48,899 nt of DNA from Stramenopiles sp. TOSAG23-6 (Eukaryota > Sar). Below, one piece after another: positions 17,340 to 28,030 of this stretch. The notes beneath the pieces are model-generated. The model searched no databases. It was not told where the DNA came from and saw nothing but the letters and a program-made list of their open reading frames with translations. The first letter of the stretch is position 1. Every line of letters begins with the position of its first letter. The DNA lies in contig LT635925.1 of assembly GCA_900128565.1 (NCBI GenBank), positions 1 to 48,899 of the forward strand, given 5' to 3'. The translations under genes and the position numbers were made by a program.

Positions 17340-19556
17340 TCATAAATCAACTATTTTGTAGCATGCTTCATCCTCTTCAGACTCTTCAGAAGAAGTAGCA
17401 AGGAAATTATTCAGATTTTCTATAGATTCGGGTGTAGCAATTTGTATATCTCTCGCAGTCTCTGTTATACTATCTTTGTCTTTTTCTGTCATATCTTTGT
17501 TACTTTTATCAGTCTCGATTTCATTTTTGTTGTCTGTTTGTGGCATAACGTCTGTATTCTTTGCAGAGAACGTAGTATTGTCACTATCCGTCGCAGTAGC
17601 TACTAATGTCTTGGTGGTAGTATTTTTTGTACTATCTTTTCCAAATAAAACAGACGGGCTTGTCAAAGTATCTACAACATATGATGATTTAGATTTTCGA
17701 GAAGAAGATGAAATATTTTTCTCACTTGATACGCTACCTCTGGTTGTACCTTTTTTAGGTGTCATCCTTGCGAGAGGCCCACGGGATTTTAACTTTCTTT
17801 CTAATGCTTGAATATGAGAATTTTTTTCGCGTAATTCTTTATTCAAAATTTGAACATTTTCTTGTAAAAATCGAATTTCCTCACGTACTTTAGCATTTTG
17901 TTGTAAAAGTTGTTGCAATCGTTTAGCTAAAGCTTTCTTTACACCATCTTTATCATTTTGAGAATGTACACCACCATTGTTATTACTTAATGGAGAATCA
18001 AAATCGCTAAAAAGTGTTCTTGCTTTTGCAGCTGCTGCAATTGCACGTGCTTTAATACTACTGGAGGTTTTTGCAGATTTTGCACTTGTTATTGATTGCG
18101 TCAAGTTTGAATTTTTTAACTGGTTATCTGGAGACTGGAATGATGGAGTTTTTTCTGTAGAATTTGAAGATTCAAAAGTGATAGGCGAAGATGAATTTTT
18201 TGATACGGGTACTGCCATAGTTTCCCTATGCACATTCGCTGTCGACGTTGATTGGACCACATGCTTATATGTAGACTCTAATTGTCCATATTTAGTATGT
18301 AATTTCTGTAATTCTTTTTTGAGTGTTTTAATCAATGCTACTTCTCTTTTGCCTTTAACAACAGCATCATCTTTAACATCTTGAATATCAATTTTTAATT
18401 TCGCCATTTGCTCCGTTGATTCATTTAATTGAACTTCAAGCTCTTCTGCTTTTAAGCTTGCATTTATTCTACGTTTTTCTATCATTTCACATTTATTTTT
18501 TAAGTTTTGAATTTCTTCAGTCAAGATTTTGTTTTTTTCACTCAGATGATTTTTATCTGTTTCTGAAATTTCTAAAGATTCCTTCAACTGTGTAAACATT
18601 TGTCTTTCCTTATTTAATGTTTCCTGTATACTACAAATTTCGTCATTTTTTAATTGTATCGAATTTTCTGCTTTAATTAACGCAATCTTTGCCAGACTAG
18701 TTTTTTTTTGTGTTTCTTTTTCTGTGGCTTCCAATGCTTTCAAATCAATACGCAATTTACTATTCTCGCCCATGGCCTCCATTAGTGCGTCATCAAGCTG
18801 ACTACGTTGATCAGATTCGTTCAGTAACTGTGTTCGTAAGTGGCTGAGTTCCTTCTCCATTTTAGTATTTACAGCAACATTATCCTGAAGTTTCTTAATT
18901 GAGGATTTTGAGGATTGGGATTTGGTAGCCTGTAATTGCGTCTTTAACTTATCAATTGTTTCAGTAGATGTTGATACTTGAAGTTTTAACTCTTCTACTT
19001 CACTCATGGTTTTCTGTAGGGTAGCATCAGATTGAGAACGACTTATTTGTAAAACGTCAATCTCATCGAGTAAGTCTTCATTATGAATCTCTAAAGTTTT
19101 TAATTTTGTTTTTAACTCTGTCTCGTTAAAATCTTCAATCTGTTTTAATAAAGCATTTTTTTCCTTGGTCGCGGCAACTTTAGTTACACACAGCTCACCT
19201 TGTAATTTTTTAATGTCAGCGCGCAGTGTTTCCAATTCTGCCTTTGTCTTTAAAGTCTCATCACTTACGCTACCATTATTCACTGCTTCTAACGCCTTTT
19301 TCTTGGCATCTGCAATCTGTTCACGCATTATACTTTTGATCTGCTGAACTTGCAATTTAAGTTGCTCGTTTTCATCGGCAAGATTTCGCATCTGACGCTT
19401 CCTGGCGTCGTTTTCCTGCTTAGAGATTGTCGTCTTTTTGTTTGCGGAATTGCCACGTTTCAACCATCCCTGTAACCCTGCTTTGATGTCGGAAACACGC
19501 TGTTGAGCACTTCCAGCTGTAGCAGGCGAATTCGTCTTTGAGGGGTTTGACGACAT
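17340..19556 (-). CDS. Large coiled-coil protein, unknown
   Basis: From ATG 19556 the product is 738 residues, starting MSSNPSKTNSPATAGSAQQR. A further in-frame ATG at 19670 would add a very hydrophobic leader, but that region is AT-rich and looks like 5' UTR. Residues about 50-420 are nearly continuous coiled coil (heptads of Leu/Ile with Lys/Glu/Gln). A Ser-rich linker follows, then another coiled coil (KRLQQLLQQNAKVREEIRFL...) and a Ser/Thr/Asp-rich acidic tail. The amphipathic motif DIKAGLQGWLKRG near the N-terminus is distinctive. Golgin-, centrosome- or myosin-tail-like scaffolding is possible; I cannot choose. Tail to tail with the previous gene (58 bp). Confidence 0.7.
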   Translation of the reverse strand: MSSNPSKTNSPATAGSAQQRVSDIKAGLQGWLKRGNSANKKTTISKQENDARKRQMRNLADENEQLKLQVQQIKSIMREQIADAKKKALEAVNNGSVSDETLKTKAELETLRADIKKLQGELCVTKVAATKEKNALLKQIEDFNETELKTKLKTLEIHNEDLLDEIDVLQISRSQSDATLQKTMSEVEELKLQVSTSTETIDKLKTQLQATKSQSSKSSIKKLQDNVAVNTKMEKELSHLRTQLLNESDQRSQLDDALMEAMGENSKLRIDLKALEATEKETQKKTSLAKIALIKAENSIQLKNDEICSIQETLNKERQMFTQLKESLEISETDKNHLSEKNKILTEEIQNLKNKCEMIEKRRINASLKAEELEVQLNESTEQMAKLKIDIQDVKDDAVVKGKREVALIKTLKKELQKLHTKYGQLESTYKHVVQSTSTANVHRETMAVPVSKNSSSPITFESSNSTEKTPSFQSPDNQLKNSNLTQSITSAKSAKTSSSIKARAIAAAAKARTLFSDFDSPLSNNNGGVHSQNDKDGVKKALAKRLQQLLQQNAKVREEIRFLQENVQILNKELREKNSHIQALERKLKSRGPLARMTPKKGTTRGSVSSEKNISSSSRKSKSSYVVDTLTSPSVLFGKDSTKNTTTKTLVATATDSDNTTFSAKNTDVMPQTDNKNEIETDKSNKDMTEKDKDSITETARDIQIATPESIENLNNFLATSSEESEEDEACYKIVDL

Positions 19557-19999
19557 TGAAACAATTGAAAATAAGCGCCAATCAAAAAAAGGTAAAATGT
19601 CGCGCAATAATATCAATAAAAATATTATATTGAATCCAATAATATGTGTGAATGTGAGAAAGAAAAACATCAAAACAATATCAATAATATTTTGATGATG
19701 ATTTGCAATTTTTTGACACTTTGCTGAACCTTTTCAAAACTTATATTTCGTGTTGTTCAGTGCTGCGTCACCATCTTGGGGGAATCGTCTGCCGATTATA
19801 AGGACTTAGAAGCTATAATGTCATGTGTAATGCTGCAGAATACATACATTAATCACAACGGTCGATAGCATGTGATACAACATACTAGATTTTTTCATCT
19901 GTTTGGAAAAAAATTCTAAAATATAACATAATTTATAAAATGATGAAAAATATCAAAACCAACAGAAAATAAATGTGGTCAGCACTACAACCGTATTTT
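19557..19999. other. Intergenic, 5' of the coiled-coil gene and 3' of RPB8
   Basis: This 443-bp AT-rich region contains repeated AATATTATATTG-type sequence near 19620-19690. No RNA gene or promoter motif is recognised. Confidence 0.4.
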
Positions 20000-20449
20000 C
20001 TATCGACGCAAAGTTTTACGAATCAGACAATATACATTAGAATCTAATTCAATATTAATAAGATGCCTCTGTTCGCCTTTAATACACATCAGCAAGCCAC
20101 CGAATGAAACATATGCAGCAACACGGTGTTCTTTCTCGTGCTCGTATTTGAAAACTTTACCGTACATTCCGTACTCATATTTATCCAAAAGCGTAGGTTT
20201 ACCAGATTGATCAAACTCACCCGAATCTGGCTTTCCGTCTAAAGATAATGTTCTCGCAAGCGCAAAACTAATCTTTTCACCTTCATAGATTGGATATGCG
20301 TCAGTATTAATGTCAATGACAAGGTCGGTTTCATAAGCAACACCTTTACACTGAATTCGGTCAACTTTGTCGAACTTTTTACCATCTGGATTCTTTACAC
20401 GAACATCAAAAAGATCCTCAAAGAGAATAGAACTAGATCTATCACTCAT
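20000..20449 (-). CDS. RPB8: RNA polymerases I/II/III subunit RPABC3 (RPB8)
   Basis: This 149-residue protein matches the RPB8 family end to end: ILFEDLFDVRVKNPDGKKFDKVDRI at the start, the YEYGMYGKVFKYE strand and the AYVSFGGLLMCIKGE motif near the end. RPB8 is a shared OB-fold subunit of all three nuclear RNA polymerases. Length fits the family (about 145-150). Start ATG 20449. It is divergent from phosphate acetyltransferase with a 298-bp shared upstream region. Confidence 0.95.
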   Translation of the reverse strand: MSDRSSSILFEDLFDVRVKNPDGKKFDKVDRIQCKGVAYETDLVIDINTDAYPIYEGEKISFALARTLSLDGKPDSGEFDQSGKPTLLDKYEYGMYGKVFKYEHEKEHRVAAYVSFGGLLMCIKGEQRHLINIELDSNVYCLIRKTLRR

Positions 20450-20747
20450 TATACAATTACTACTATCCAGTCGTTAGATATCTAATTGCTATCGCGAGAG
20501 AATTTCACAAGAAGTGCTTGAATATAGTTATGCGAGTCGTTGATTTGAGTAGAGAGAAGCCAGTTCACTATAAAAAAAACGGATGACGGAACAGGTTTGT
20601 TCTTTCGCGATTTGCTACCACGCTCTTCAGAGTCCTTCTTAAACCTGTGCAATTTGCAAAAGAAAAATATTATTCTGAAAATACGCGAAATATTTATACG
20701 ACAACCCAACTCAAACAAAGCTCCATACGAATCGAGTATCAATATCA

Positions 20748-22025
20748 ATGGGTAGGATGCTGAAATTTATGCCACTTAGGTCTTTAAAAATGCAGCTTTA
20801 TCGGATGCGTGGTCGTCCAATAAAATACTTTGGCAATTTCGTTCACGACGGTATAAAATCTTCCCATAGACAATTTACAAATGTTGTATTAACTGAGTCT
20901 TTTTCTTCAAATGAGTCTTCTACAGTAAGCGATTTAAATTTGGTTTCAGAATTTGATACGTACCAGCCTTCATTATTAGATGAGCTGCACCTCCGTGTGA
21001 AGAATAGGCCACTGAAACACATTATTCTTCCTGAAGGAAATGATAAACGAGTTCAAGAAGCAGCTTATGAAGCCGTCACTCAAGGTTTAGCAAAAGTCAC
21101 TCTGTTCGTTGAATCGCCTCAAGAAGCCGCTCTTATTCCGCATGTGAAAGGGGTAAATGTAATTGTCCCCAATGATCATTCGGATATGAAACGTTTAGCC
21201 TCTGAATTTTATGCTGAACGTCTGAAGAAAAAATCGAATATTCTTGTTAAAGATACAGTTGACCCTCATTACTTTGCTAATTTGTTGGTGAAGGACGGCC
21301 AAGCTGATGGTGTAGTTGCTGGTGCTCTCTTAACTACTGGAGATGTTGTCCGTTCCGCCATTCAATGTATTGGGCCAGCAACTGGTAACTCGGTGATTAG
21401 TAGCTTCTTTATAATAGAATTTCCAGAGAATCATCCGAGGGCAGGCGCAGTTCTATTTGCAGATTGCGGAATAAACGCCGAACCAACAGCTGAACAACTT
21501 GCAGAAATCACTTTACAAACGGCATCCAGTGCGAATCAATTATTATCATCTACAGCATTACCACCGCGTGTGTCTATGTTATCATTTTCAACACATGGAA
21601 GTTCAGCTCATAAAAATGCAAAAAAAACACGAAATGCTTACGAAAAAGTATTACTGAAAAGGACTGAATTAATTTCCTCATACGAAAGTAGTAATACACA
21701 AAATACTGGAAAAACTCCATTTGGTACAGTTAATGAATTAAAAGAATTAATTATTGATGGTGAGCTTCAGTTTGATGCTGCTGTTGTACCAGATATTGCA
21801 AAGAAAAAGGCTCCTCAATCAGCAATACAAGGAAATACAAATGTTTTTGTATTTCCTAATTTAGACGCAGGTAACATTGCATACAAAATGGCTGAGCGTT
21901 TTGCCGGAGCGAAAGCGATAGGCCCTATCTTACAAGGTTTAAAAAAACCTTCAAATGATCTTTCTAGAGGTTGTGATATTTCAGATATTATTCATTCTAT
22001 TGTTATCACATCCCTACAAAGTTAA
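20748..22025 (+). CDS. pta: Phosphate acetyltransferase (PTA/PTB domain), probably organellar
   Basis: This 425-residue protein has a C-terminal PTA_PTB domain of about 330 residues: KHIILPEGNDKRVQEAA, the DGVVAGALLTTGDVVRSAI segment, GPATGNSVISSFFI, ADCGINAEPTAEQLAEI and NVFVFPNLDAGNIAYK. It interconverts acetyl-CoA plus phosphate and acetyl phosphate plus CoA. About 75 extra N-terminal residues are basic and hydroxylated (MGRMLKFMPLRSLKMQLYRMR), consistent with a mitochondrial or plastid presequence. Several Met near the start leave the exact start open; ATG 20748 is the first. Acetate kinase, the usual partner, is not in the window. Tail to tail with the H+-pyrophosphatase (121 bp). Confidence 0.92.
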   Translation: MGRMLKFMPLRSLKMQLYRMRGRPIKYFGNFVHDGIKSSHRQFTNVVLTESFSSNESSTVSDLNLVSEFDTYQPSLLDELHLRVKNRPLKHIILPEGNDKRVQEAAYEAVTQGLAKVTLFVESPQEAALIPHVKGVNVIVPNDHSDMKRLASEFYAERLKKKSNILVKDTVDPHYFANLLVKDGQADGVVAGALLTTGDVVRSAIQCIGPATGNSVISSFFIIEFPENHPRAGAVLFADCGINAEPTAEQLAEITLQTASSANQLLSSTALPPRVSMLSFSTHGSSAHKNAKKTRNAYEKVLLKRTELISSYESSNTQNTGKTPFGTVNELKELIIDGELQFDAAVVPDIAKKKAPQSAIQGNTNVFVFPNLDAGNIAYKMAERFAGAKAIGPILQGLKKPSNDLSRGCDISDIIHSIVITSLQS

Positions 22026-22146
22026 AACACATGTAAATGACTTCAAAAAGAAAAAAAAGTAATAAAAAAAAGTTTTTTTTACTTTGTCTAATTTATGAGA
22101 GTAAAAACATATTTCAAATTGTAATGGTAAGTACTACATACTGTAG

Positions 22147-24741
22147 TTATTCATTTGGATTTTTTCCAATAAAAATTGGTCCAAGGACTAAGCATGTCGT
22201 CGTCATTGTAGTAATAATTACGTGTAATGCTGGACCAGCTGTATCCTTAAATGGGTCGCCAACGGTGTCGCCAGTCACGGATGCCATATGAGCATTGCTT
22301 CCTTTCCCACCATGAGCTCCAGCTTCAATATATTTTTTTGCATTATCCCAAGCACCACCACTATTATCTAAGAACATTGCCATCATAAGCCCAGTGAGGG
22401 TTTCAAACATCATCATTCCACACAAAACTTCAACACCTAAGTCGTATTGACCAGTATATTCTCCGATAAATCTAAATAGTAGACCAATACAAATTGGTCC
22501 ACCTAAAGCAAAACATGCAGGCTTAATCATTTTCTTCAATGCTTCACCTGTGACTATAGCAACACACGCTTGATAATTTGGCTTTTGTTCATATTGAAGA
22601 ATTCCCGGCATTTCGTCAAGTTGTCGTCTAACTTCTTCGACAACCTTTTTTGCCGTTTGACCCACTGCATCAAGTGATAAGCCTACAAAAAGAAATATAC
22701 TCATTATTCCGAGTAACCCACCTACTAAAACTTCAATTTTACCTATATTAACATCATAAAAAGGTCTCCCAATAAATTCACTCATTTCATCTAAAAAGGC
22801 ACGAAATAATACAAAACATGCAAGTGCACTTCCTCCAACAGCATATCCTTTCGTTGCCGCTTTAGTAATGTTTCCAACCGCATCAAGTTCATCTGTAATT
22901 GCGCGGACTGTCTCTGGTTGCCCAGACATTTCAACAATGCCTCCAGCATTATCAGCAATTGGACCAAAATTATTCATACTCAAAACAAAAACAGCAGTAC
23001 ACAAAGTTCCCATCGTAGCACACGCTGTCCCGTACAACCCTGCAGCAACAGTGTTTGGTAAACCACTATTTTTACCTAAGTAATACGATACTAAAATAGA
23101 GATACTAAGTACAATTGTAGGTACAAAAGTTGATTCCATCCCAACAGAGATTCCAGATATAACATTTGTACCATGTCCTGTTGTTGATGCAGCAGCTATT
23201 TTTTGTACAGGTCCATGCGTATAATCAGTGTAATACTGTGTGGATAGAAATAGACAAAATGAGGATAAAATTCCAACTAAACCACATAGAAAGTAGTTAT
23301 ACCATGCAGAAGGTGCAATGGGGTCACTTAATAAAGCATAACAAGAAATAGCATATGTACAGATCGCACATATAATAGATATAATATAAGCATTCTGCAT
23401 AATTTTTAGTGGACTACCACGTGACGTTGAATTAACACACATAATACCAACAATACTTACAACAAGGTCAGTTCCATGAATAACTACAGGGAAAAACACG
23501 AAATGTTCAGGATTTGTCACACCTGACTTTGCCGCAAGTTCACCACCAAGAATCATTGCGCCTATAATTTCCCCACTAATTGACTCAAACACATCCGCCA
23601 TACTACCAGCACAATCACCCACATTATCTCCCACTAAATCTGCAATGACAGCAGGATTGCGTGGGTCATCTTCGGGAATTCTGTTTTCTATTTTACCAAC
23701 CAAATCTGCGCCAACGTCAGCTGCTTTTGTGTATATTCCACCTCCCAACTGCATAAATAAACCTACAAATGATGCGCCAAAACTATACCCAGCGATAAAT
23801 AAAGGAATTTTTTTTGAGTCCACGCCACCAAAATATGAAAAATTTAAGTAGGCTGCAATGTATAAAAGTGAAACTCCAAGAATGCACATTCCTGCTGACA
23901 ATATACCAGATACTGCTCCACCACGGAATGCTAATACTAAAGCTTCACGAGTCAGGCCACATGTATTGTGAAAAAAAATATCAACAAAAAAAAATTGTTA
24001 GGTATGAAATTTTGTACAAAAAAATAAATTTGAAGTTAGGGTGAGGGTTGATAATGAAAGCGTACGTGATGCTGCGCTGGCTACTCTGACATTAGCACGT
24101 ACTGAAAACCATACTCCCACATACCCTGCCAATGCAGAGCAAAACGAACCCAATAAAAATGAAAAACTTGTAAATAAGGCTAACGACAGTTTATAATTCT
24201 CCAATTCAGGAGAAATAGCTGGCCTATTTAAATATAGTAGACATAATAAACATGATGTTATTAAAGAAGATATAAATACGGCATAATACTGGACCTTCAG
24301 GAATCCATCCGCGCCTTCTTTTATAGTCGATGCGATCTCTTGCATTTCTACCGTTCCGCAGTCCGCTTTTAATATGCTCTCTGAAAGGTGTATTGCAACA
24401 AAAAATGAACCAAGAACGATTAATAGTGTCATCATCATATATACACCACCTATTTCACTTCCTAGAAATGCTACAGCTAATATAGCGAGTACATTTAGAA
24501 CCATGACAAAGGTTACTAAATTTCCTACCCATTTTGGGACATCTTGTGATGAAAACCTCTGAGACGAAGAGACAACCCTGGGAACTCCAAGCGATTTAGC
24601 AAGTCCCATAGGAAGACCAAAACGTGAGGATATCCCTCTATTTTTTCGTTGCGAGTCATCATCACGTGGCGACGAGGGTATACCTGCTGAACCTCCTTCA
24701 AGACTAGTATATTGATGACCGCCTCTTCGTGTAGGTAACAT
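22147..24741 (-). CDS. K+-independent (type II) H+-translocating pyrophosphatase
   Basis: Exons 24741-24066 and 23960-22147 give 829 residues when the element at 23961-24065 is removed. The enzyme couples PPi hydrolysis to H+ pumping across acidocalcisome, vacuole or Golgi membranes. Substrate-binding motifs are present: DVGADLVGKIE (from about residue 307), NPAVIADLVGDNVGDCAGSMAD, ADNAGGIVEM and the C-terminal GDTVGDPFKDTAGPALH. The K+-site position reads GNITKAATKG, with Lys and Thr as in K+-independent enzymes. The splice junction AASR|GLTREALVLAFRGGAV aligns with the family pattern AA-x-x-GL...AFxGGA, while the uninterrupted reading hits TAG. An N-terminal cytosolic Arg/Ser-rich tail of about 65 residues precedes the first helix. 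Confidence 0.93.
23961..24065 (-). mobile_element. Introner-like element 4 (105 nt) in H+-pyrophosphatase
   Basis: Read on the minus strand it starts GTACGCTTTC and ends CACAATACAT before GT. The core GTACAAAATTTCATACCTAAC includes TACCTAAC, whose A (23998) is 37 nt from the 3' end. Its length is a multiple of three but it contains an in-frame TAG, so it must be removed. Excision at the GT rule restores the conserved R|GL residues. The nearest AG acceptor (after GTGAAG) would keep frame but delete GLTREA, six residues of a conserved helix. Confidence 0.88.
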
Positions 24742-25005
24742 TCTCTACAATTAGATAACCTATAATTCCTATAATTTCTGGAAGCAACAACAACAACAAG
24801 CACCGAAGTCCTTTGAATTCACATTCAAAAATACACGAAATCCTAAGAAAAAATCGGAACTCACAATTTAATTGATTGGAGTCAAATTGTGACTGTCATA
24901 ATATTAAAGCTGCATTCGCATAAATTGTTCTTCTGCAGGTACTACTGTAACCAAATTCTAAAAGTTTTGCTTCATACTCTGCTAGGAAAACCATTCTAGA
25001 TAAGA
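24742..25005. other. Head-to-head intergenic region
   Basis: This 264-bp spacer lies between the H+-pyrophosphatase start and the proposed first exon of the next gene. No clear motif is seen. Confidence 0.4.
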
Positions 25006-27866
25006 ATGGCTGGATCAGTGTAAGTTTTGTTCATTTGTATTATTTTTCTACACAAACTTGGTACTTTATTGGGTACATTTTTAGATAATATAGTTATTCT
25101 CAATGGAGAGTTTATCTCTGTTGAAAACTTGTTTATTTTTTATTTTTTGCCTAGTTGTCCTTAGAACTATTACACATTACATTACGTAAAGCCTTTTAAT
25201 TTCATAAAGTTATACTTGACGTATCCATTTTTCACTGTAGTACTTGCGATTTTGCAATCCTTGCGGGTTCGGACAGCGACGTCGAAGAAAGAATTCCTCG
25301 GAAGTCCAAGTCACAGCGTAAACGAAATAAAAAAAATAAAATGTCAAACTCTTTACAAACAACGAGTACACATGTACAAGATACTACATCGGTTGAAGTA
25401 AGTCATAATCCGGAAGATGCTAGTATCATACGTCAAGTGTGTCGTGGAGGTTTCTCAAAAAAGGAAATCGTAAATGCCTTGCAAAAGCTTCGAGCTCTCG
25501 ACTTTGTGATTGATGCTCGAAACGTTTTACAATACCTCAAAGAGGCAGATTTAAAAGAAGTATCCGGAGAATTATATGATCCATGCACTTCTGATTATTT
25601 TGCAATGTATGGAAAGAAAACCCCTACCCCTACTCAAAATAATTCTCCTTTCTACCAAAATTCATTCACAAATATACACTTGCCAAGGTCGTCCACTCCA
25701 GTTTTTGGTGGCAAAAATCAAACTAAAAATACTTCGCCAACAACGTCAACCATAATTAATGTTGAATCTAAATCTATGAACAATGAAACCGTCATTGAGA
25801 ATCAAAAGCGAACTCTTGAAAAAGTGTCTGATCTCGAAAATTTAGAAGAAATTCTTGATGCGTTGTCCTCCTATTTTAAAACATTTCCAAGTATGTTTTC
25901 AAAATTGAATGTAAAATATTTTTCAAGTTCGAATTTATTTTTTTAAAAAATTTTTCGTAGTTAATTTTGTACCTAACAAAACCTAACGAAACCTAACAAA
26001 ACAGTTGAATGTAAAATATTGTTTCACAATACATGTATGTTTATTTTTTTCAATTTGGAATTTTTTTTTCGTACAAAATTTCGTACCTAACAAATATATA
26101 TATATATATATATACTTTTTCATAATACAAGTATTATTCCAGTATTTTTTGAAACTTCTGCCTTACAAAAAATACTGATGAATCTTTACACGAAATCATA
26201 CAAACCAAAACGAATTGACAAAAAACTAAAATTATTCTTTGAAAGACTTTTTTTTCAGAAATTGGAAAATCAGAATTTGAACGCAAGTGAAAAAGAAAGA
26301 AAAATATTTCCTCAAAATGTTGTTGTCTGTGTTATCCGTGATATTTTTAATGTAGTATCCAATTGGAAACATTCTGAGAATTCTGACTTACCACAATTAA
26401 GTGAGATTATTGAATGGATCTCAAGATGTATAAAAGAAAGTTGTGATATATTCAAAACTTCAACTAAAGCATTTTTAGTATGTACAGAAATGCGTAAGAA
26501 AATTGAGGAGACTCGAGAAAAAGCAGCAAAATTATTAACTGTACCATTGGGTATTACTAATACTTTGAATACAACTAAAACGATGTTTGCTCTGCGTGAT
26601 ATTCAGTATAATCTTGCGCGTTTGTATAAGCAAAAACAATGTATTTTTCAAATTCAAAATTCGTCAAGTGCGAAATTTGGTACCAATTTAATTTCAAATA
26701 CACCAAGTACTATGCTGACTGAATTGGTAGTAGACACCGCAACTGATGATCCCAAAACTGCATCACTTCAAAATGACTCTTTATTAACAGTTTTAAATGA
26801 AATGTCAAAAATAACGGATGAAGATTTCAAGATAAATGAAGAATATGAAAAAATACAATCTGAAATGATGAAAGCTCATGAAAAGAGTTGTACTGAAATA
26901 AATTGTAGAAAAGATGAAAAAATGAATCGAATAAAGACAATAAAAGAACAAAGAAGAAAATTATTGGATGAATTGGCAATTGTTGATGAAAGTCTCAGAA
27001 ATGAAGAAGAGGGGTATACAATGCTACTGAAAGAAAAGACAGATTTAGAAAGCAAACGTTTGGAGATTTTGAATTCAAAACTGGGACAATATGAAAAAAC
27101 TGTACAAATGGTGAAAACGAATAAAAAGTGTTTGGCAATGAAAAATCTTTTGATTTCTTTACGTACGAAATGTTCTGACAGTAGCCATATTTATCAAAAT
27201 AAATGTAGACAAACCTGTTTTGGATATGGAACGGATAAATATGAGGAAATGGTTCAAAAATCAAATCTTGAACATTATAATGCAGTGTTTGCGTATTTAA
27301 TGACAGAAATTAAATGTATTGATTACTTAAAGAATCGTATTAAAAACAGTACAACCGAGGAAAACTTTTGCAATAAAGAAATAAATTACTACCAGAATAT
27401 GGGAAGTATGAATAAAACCCTTCAAAATCTTATAGAAAAACGTACGAAATGTTGCCAAATTAAAAATGAAGATGTACAAGCTTCAGAAGCAATCTTGAGT
27501 TTGTGCCACGAAATATTTAAAGACGTTTGTTCATCAAGTAAAATATTGAAGAAAAAAAATAATGATAATGATATTCATAGTATTGATAATGATGAAATTG
27601 AAGCTGTACGTCGTCTAGTGATACCATTCAGACAACTTGGTATAGGATTGTCGAATGATTGGATACCTGGTGCAATAATTGAACCTATTTCTATATCTAA
27701 AGACTCATCAAATAATTTTGAAGACAATATTGAAGAAAAAAATCCAATATCGAACAAAATTATTGAGACGTCAAGCTCAGTGAAGAAACCACTACAAAAT
27801 GATTGTAATAATGACACGTCGCTTTCGAAGCATCTTACGTGGATTAGAACAACAAAATTAAAATAA
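25006..27866 (+). CDS. Coiled-coil protein, unknown; one GT-AG intron and one double introner
   Basis: Proposed exons are 25006-25019, 25241-25890 and 26131-27866 (2400 nt, 799 residues). The first exon (MAGSV) is inferred because the upstream part of exon 2 (GSDSDVEERIPRKSKSQRKR) is open and coding-like without its own ATG; otherwise the start is ATG 25341. An N-terminal helical domain (SIIRQVCRGGFSKKEIVNALQKL) resembles a UBA-like or small helical bundle. A Ser/Thr/Asn-rich linker follows, then a helical region after the second junction (IIPVFFETSALQKILMNLY). Residues from about 500 on are a long Lys/Glu coiled coil with interspersed Cys. No family recognised; a cytoskeletal or kinetochore scaffold is possible. 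Confidence 0.65.
25020..25240 (+). other. Probable conventional GT-AG spliceosomal intron (221 nt)
   Basis: The 5' site is GT|GTAAGTTTTG, the 3' site TTTTTCACTGTAG. The phase-2 junction joins ATGGCTGGATCAGT to TACTTGCGAT, giving MAGSVTCDFAILAGSDSD in frame with the downstream gene. It lacks the repeated TACCTAAC core and the ACAT end, so ordinary introns coexist with the element family. It could alternatively be 5' UTR. Confidence 0.55.
25891..26034 (+). mobile_element. Introner-like element 2a (144 nt), first of a tandem pair
   Basis: It starts GTATGTTTTC and ends CACAATACAT, followed directly by the GT that begins element 2b. It contains three 10-bp tandem copies of ACCTAACRAA (25971-26000). 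The A of the last CTAAC (25996) is 38 nt from the 3' end, the spacing of the other copies. A 15-nt direct repeat TTGAATGTAAAATAT lies near each end (from about 25905 and 26006). Confidence 0.75.
26035..26130 (+). mobile_element. Introner-like element 2b (96 nt), second of a tandem pair
   Basis: It starts GTATGTTTAT and ends CATAATACAA before GT. It has the core GTACAAAATTTCGTACC followed by TAAC, with the branch-like A (26090) 40 nt from the end, and a (TA)n tract at about 26095-26114. Removing 2a plus 2b (240 nt) joins CCA A|GT ATT ATT in frame (FPS|IIPVFFE). CAAGTAT occurs at both outer edges, a 7-nt direct repeat like a target-site duplication. Confidence 0.8.
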
Positions 27867-28030
27867 ATATGTTGTTTTTCAAGTATCTTTCTTTGGGTTT
27901 GAGAGAACATCAAAATATAAATTAAAATTAATAAGGATTGAAAAATGTTGTTTCACGATTACTAATTAAAAAAGAATAAAAAGTTTATCTTGAATAAAAA
28001 TTGATATTTTTATAGAAATGACATTAAACC

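Noticed and set aside
20482-20748. Open frame in the RPB8 / phosphate acetyltransferase gap
   Set aside because: It lies in the divergent promoter region, has no family resemblance, and its composition is like the spacer.
16108-26130. Elements as TA-bounded internal eliminated sequences removed from DNA
   Set aside because: Element 3 has no TA at its 5' edge, and in pyrophosphatase keeping TA would add two residues in a conserved helix. Uniform sense orientation also favours RNA-level removal. DNA-level removal is not formally excluded.
25911-26258. Canonical intron GTAAAA...TTTTTTTTCAG in the 25006 gene
   Set aside because: It is in frame and has a good acceptor, but it would discard the 43-codon open stretch after the element and use a donor inside the repeat. 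The element rule explains the locus without loss. Kept as the main alternative.
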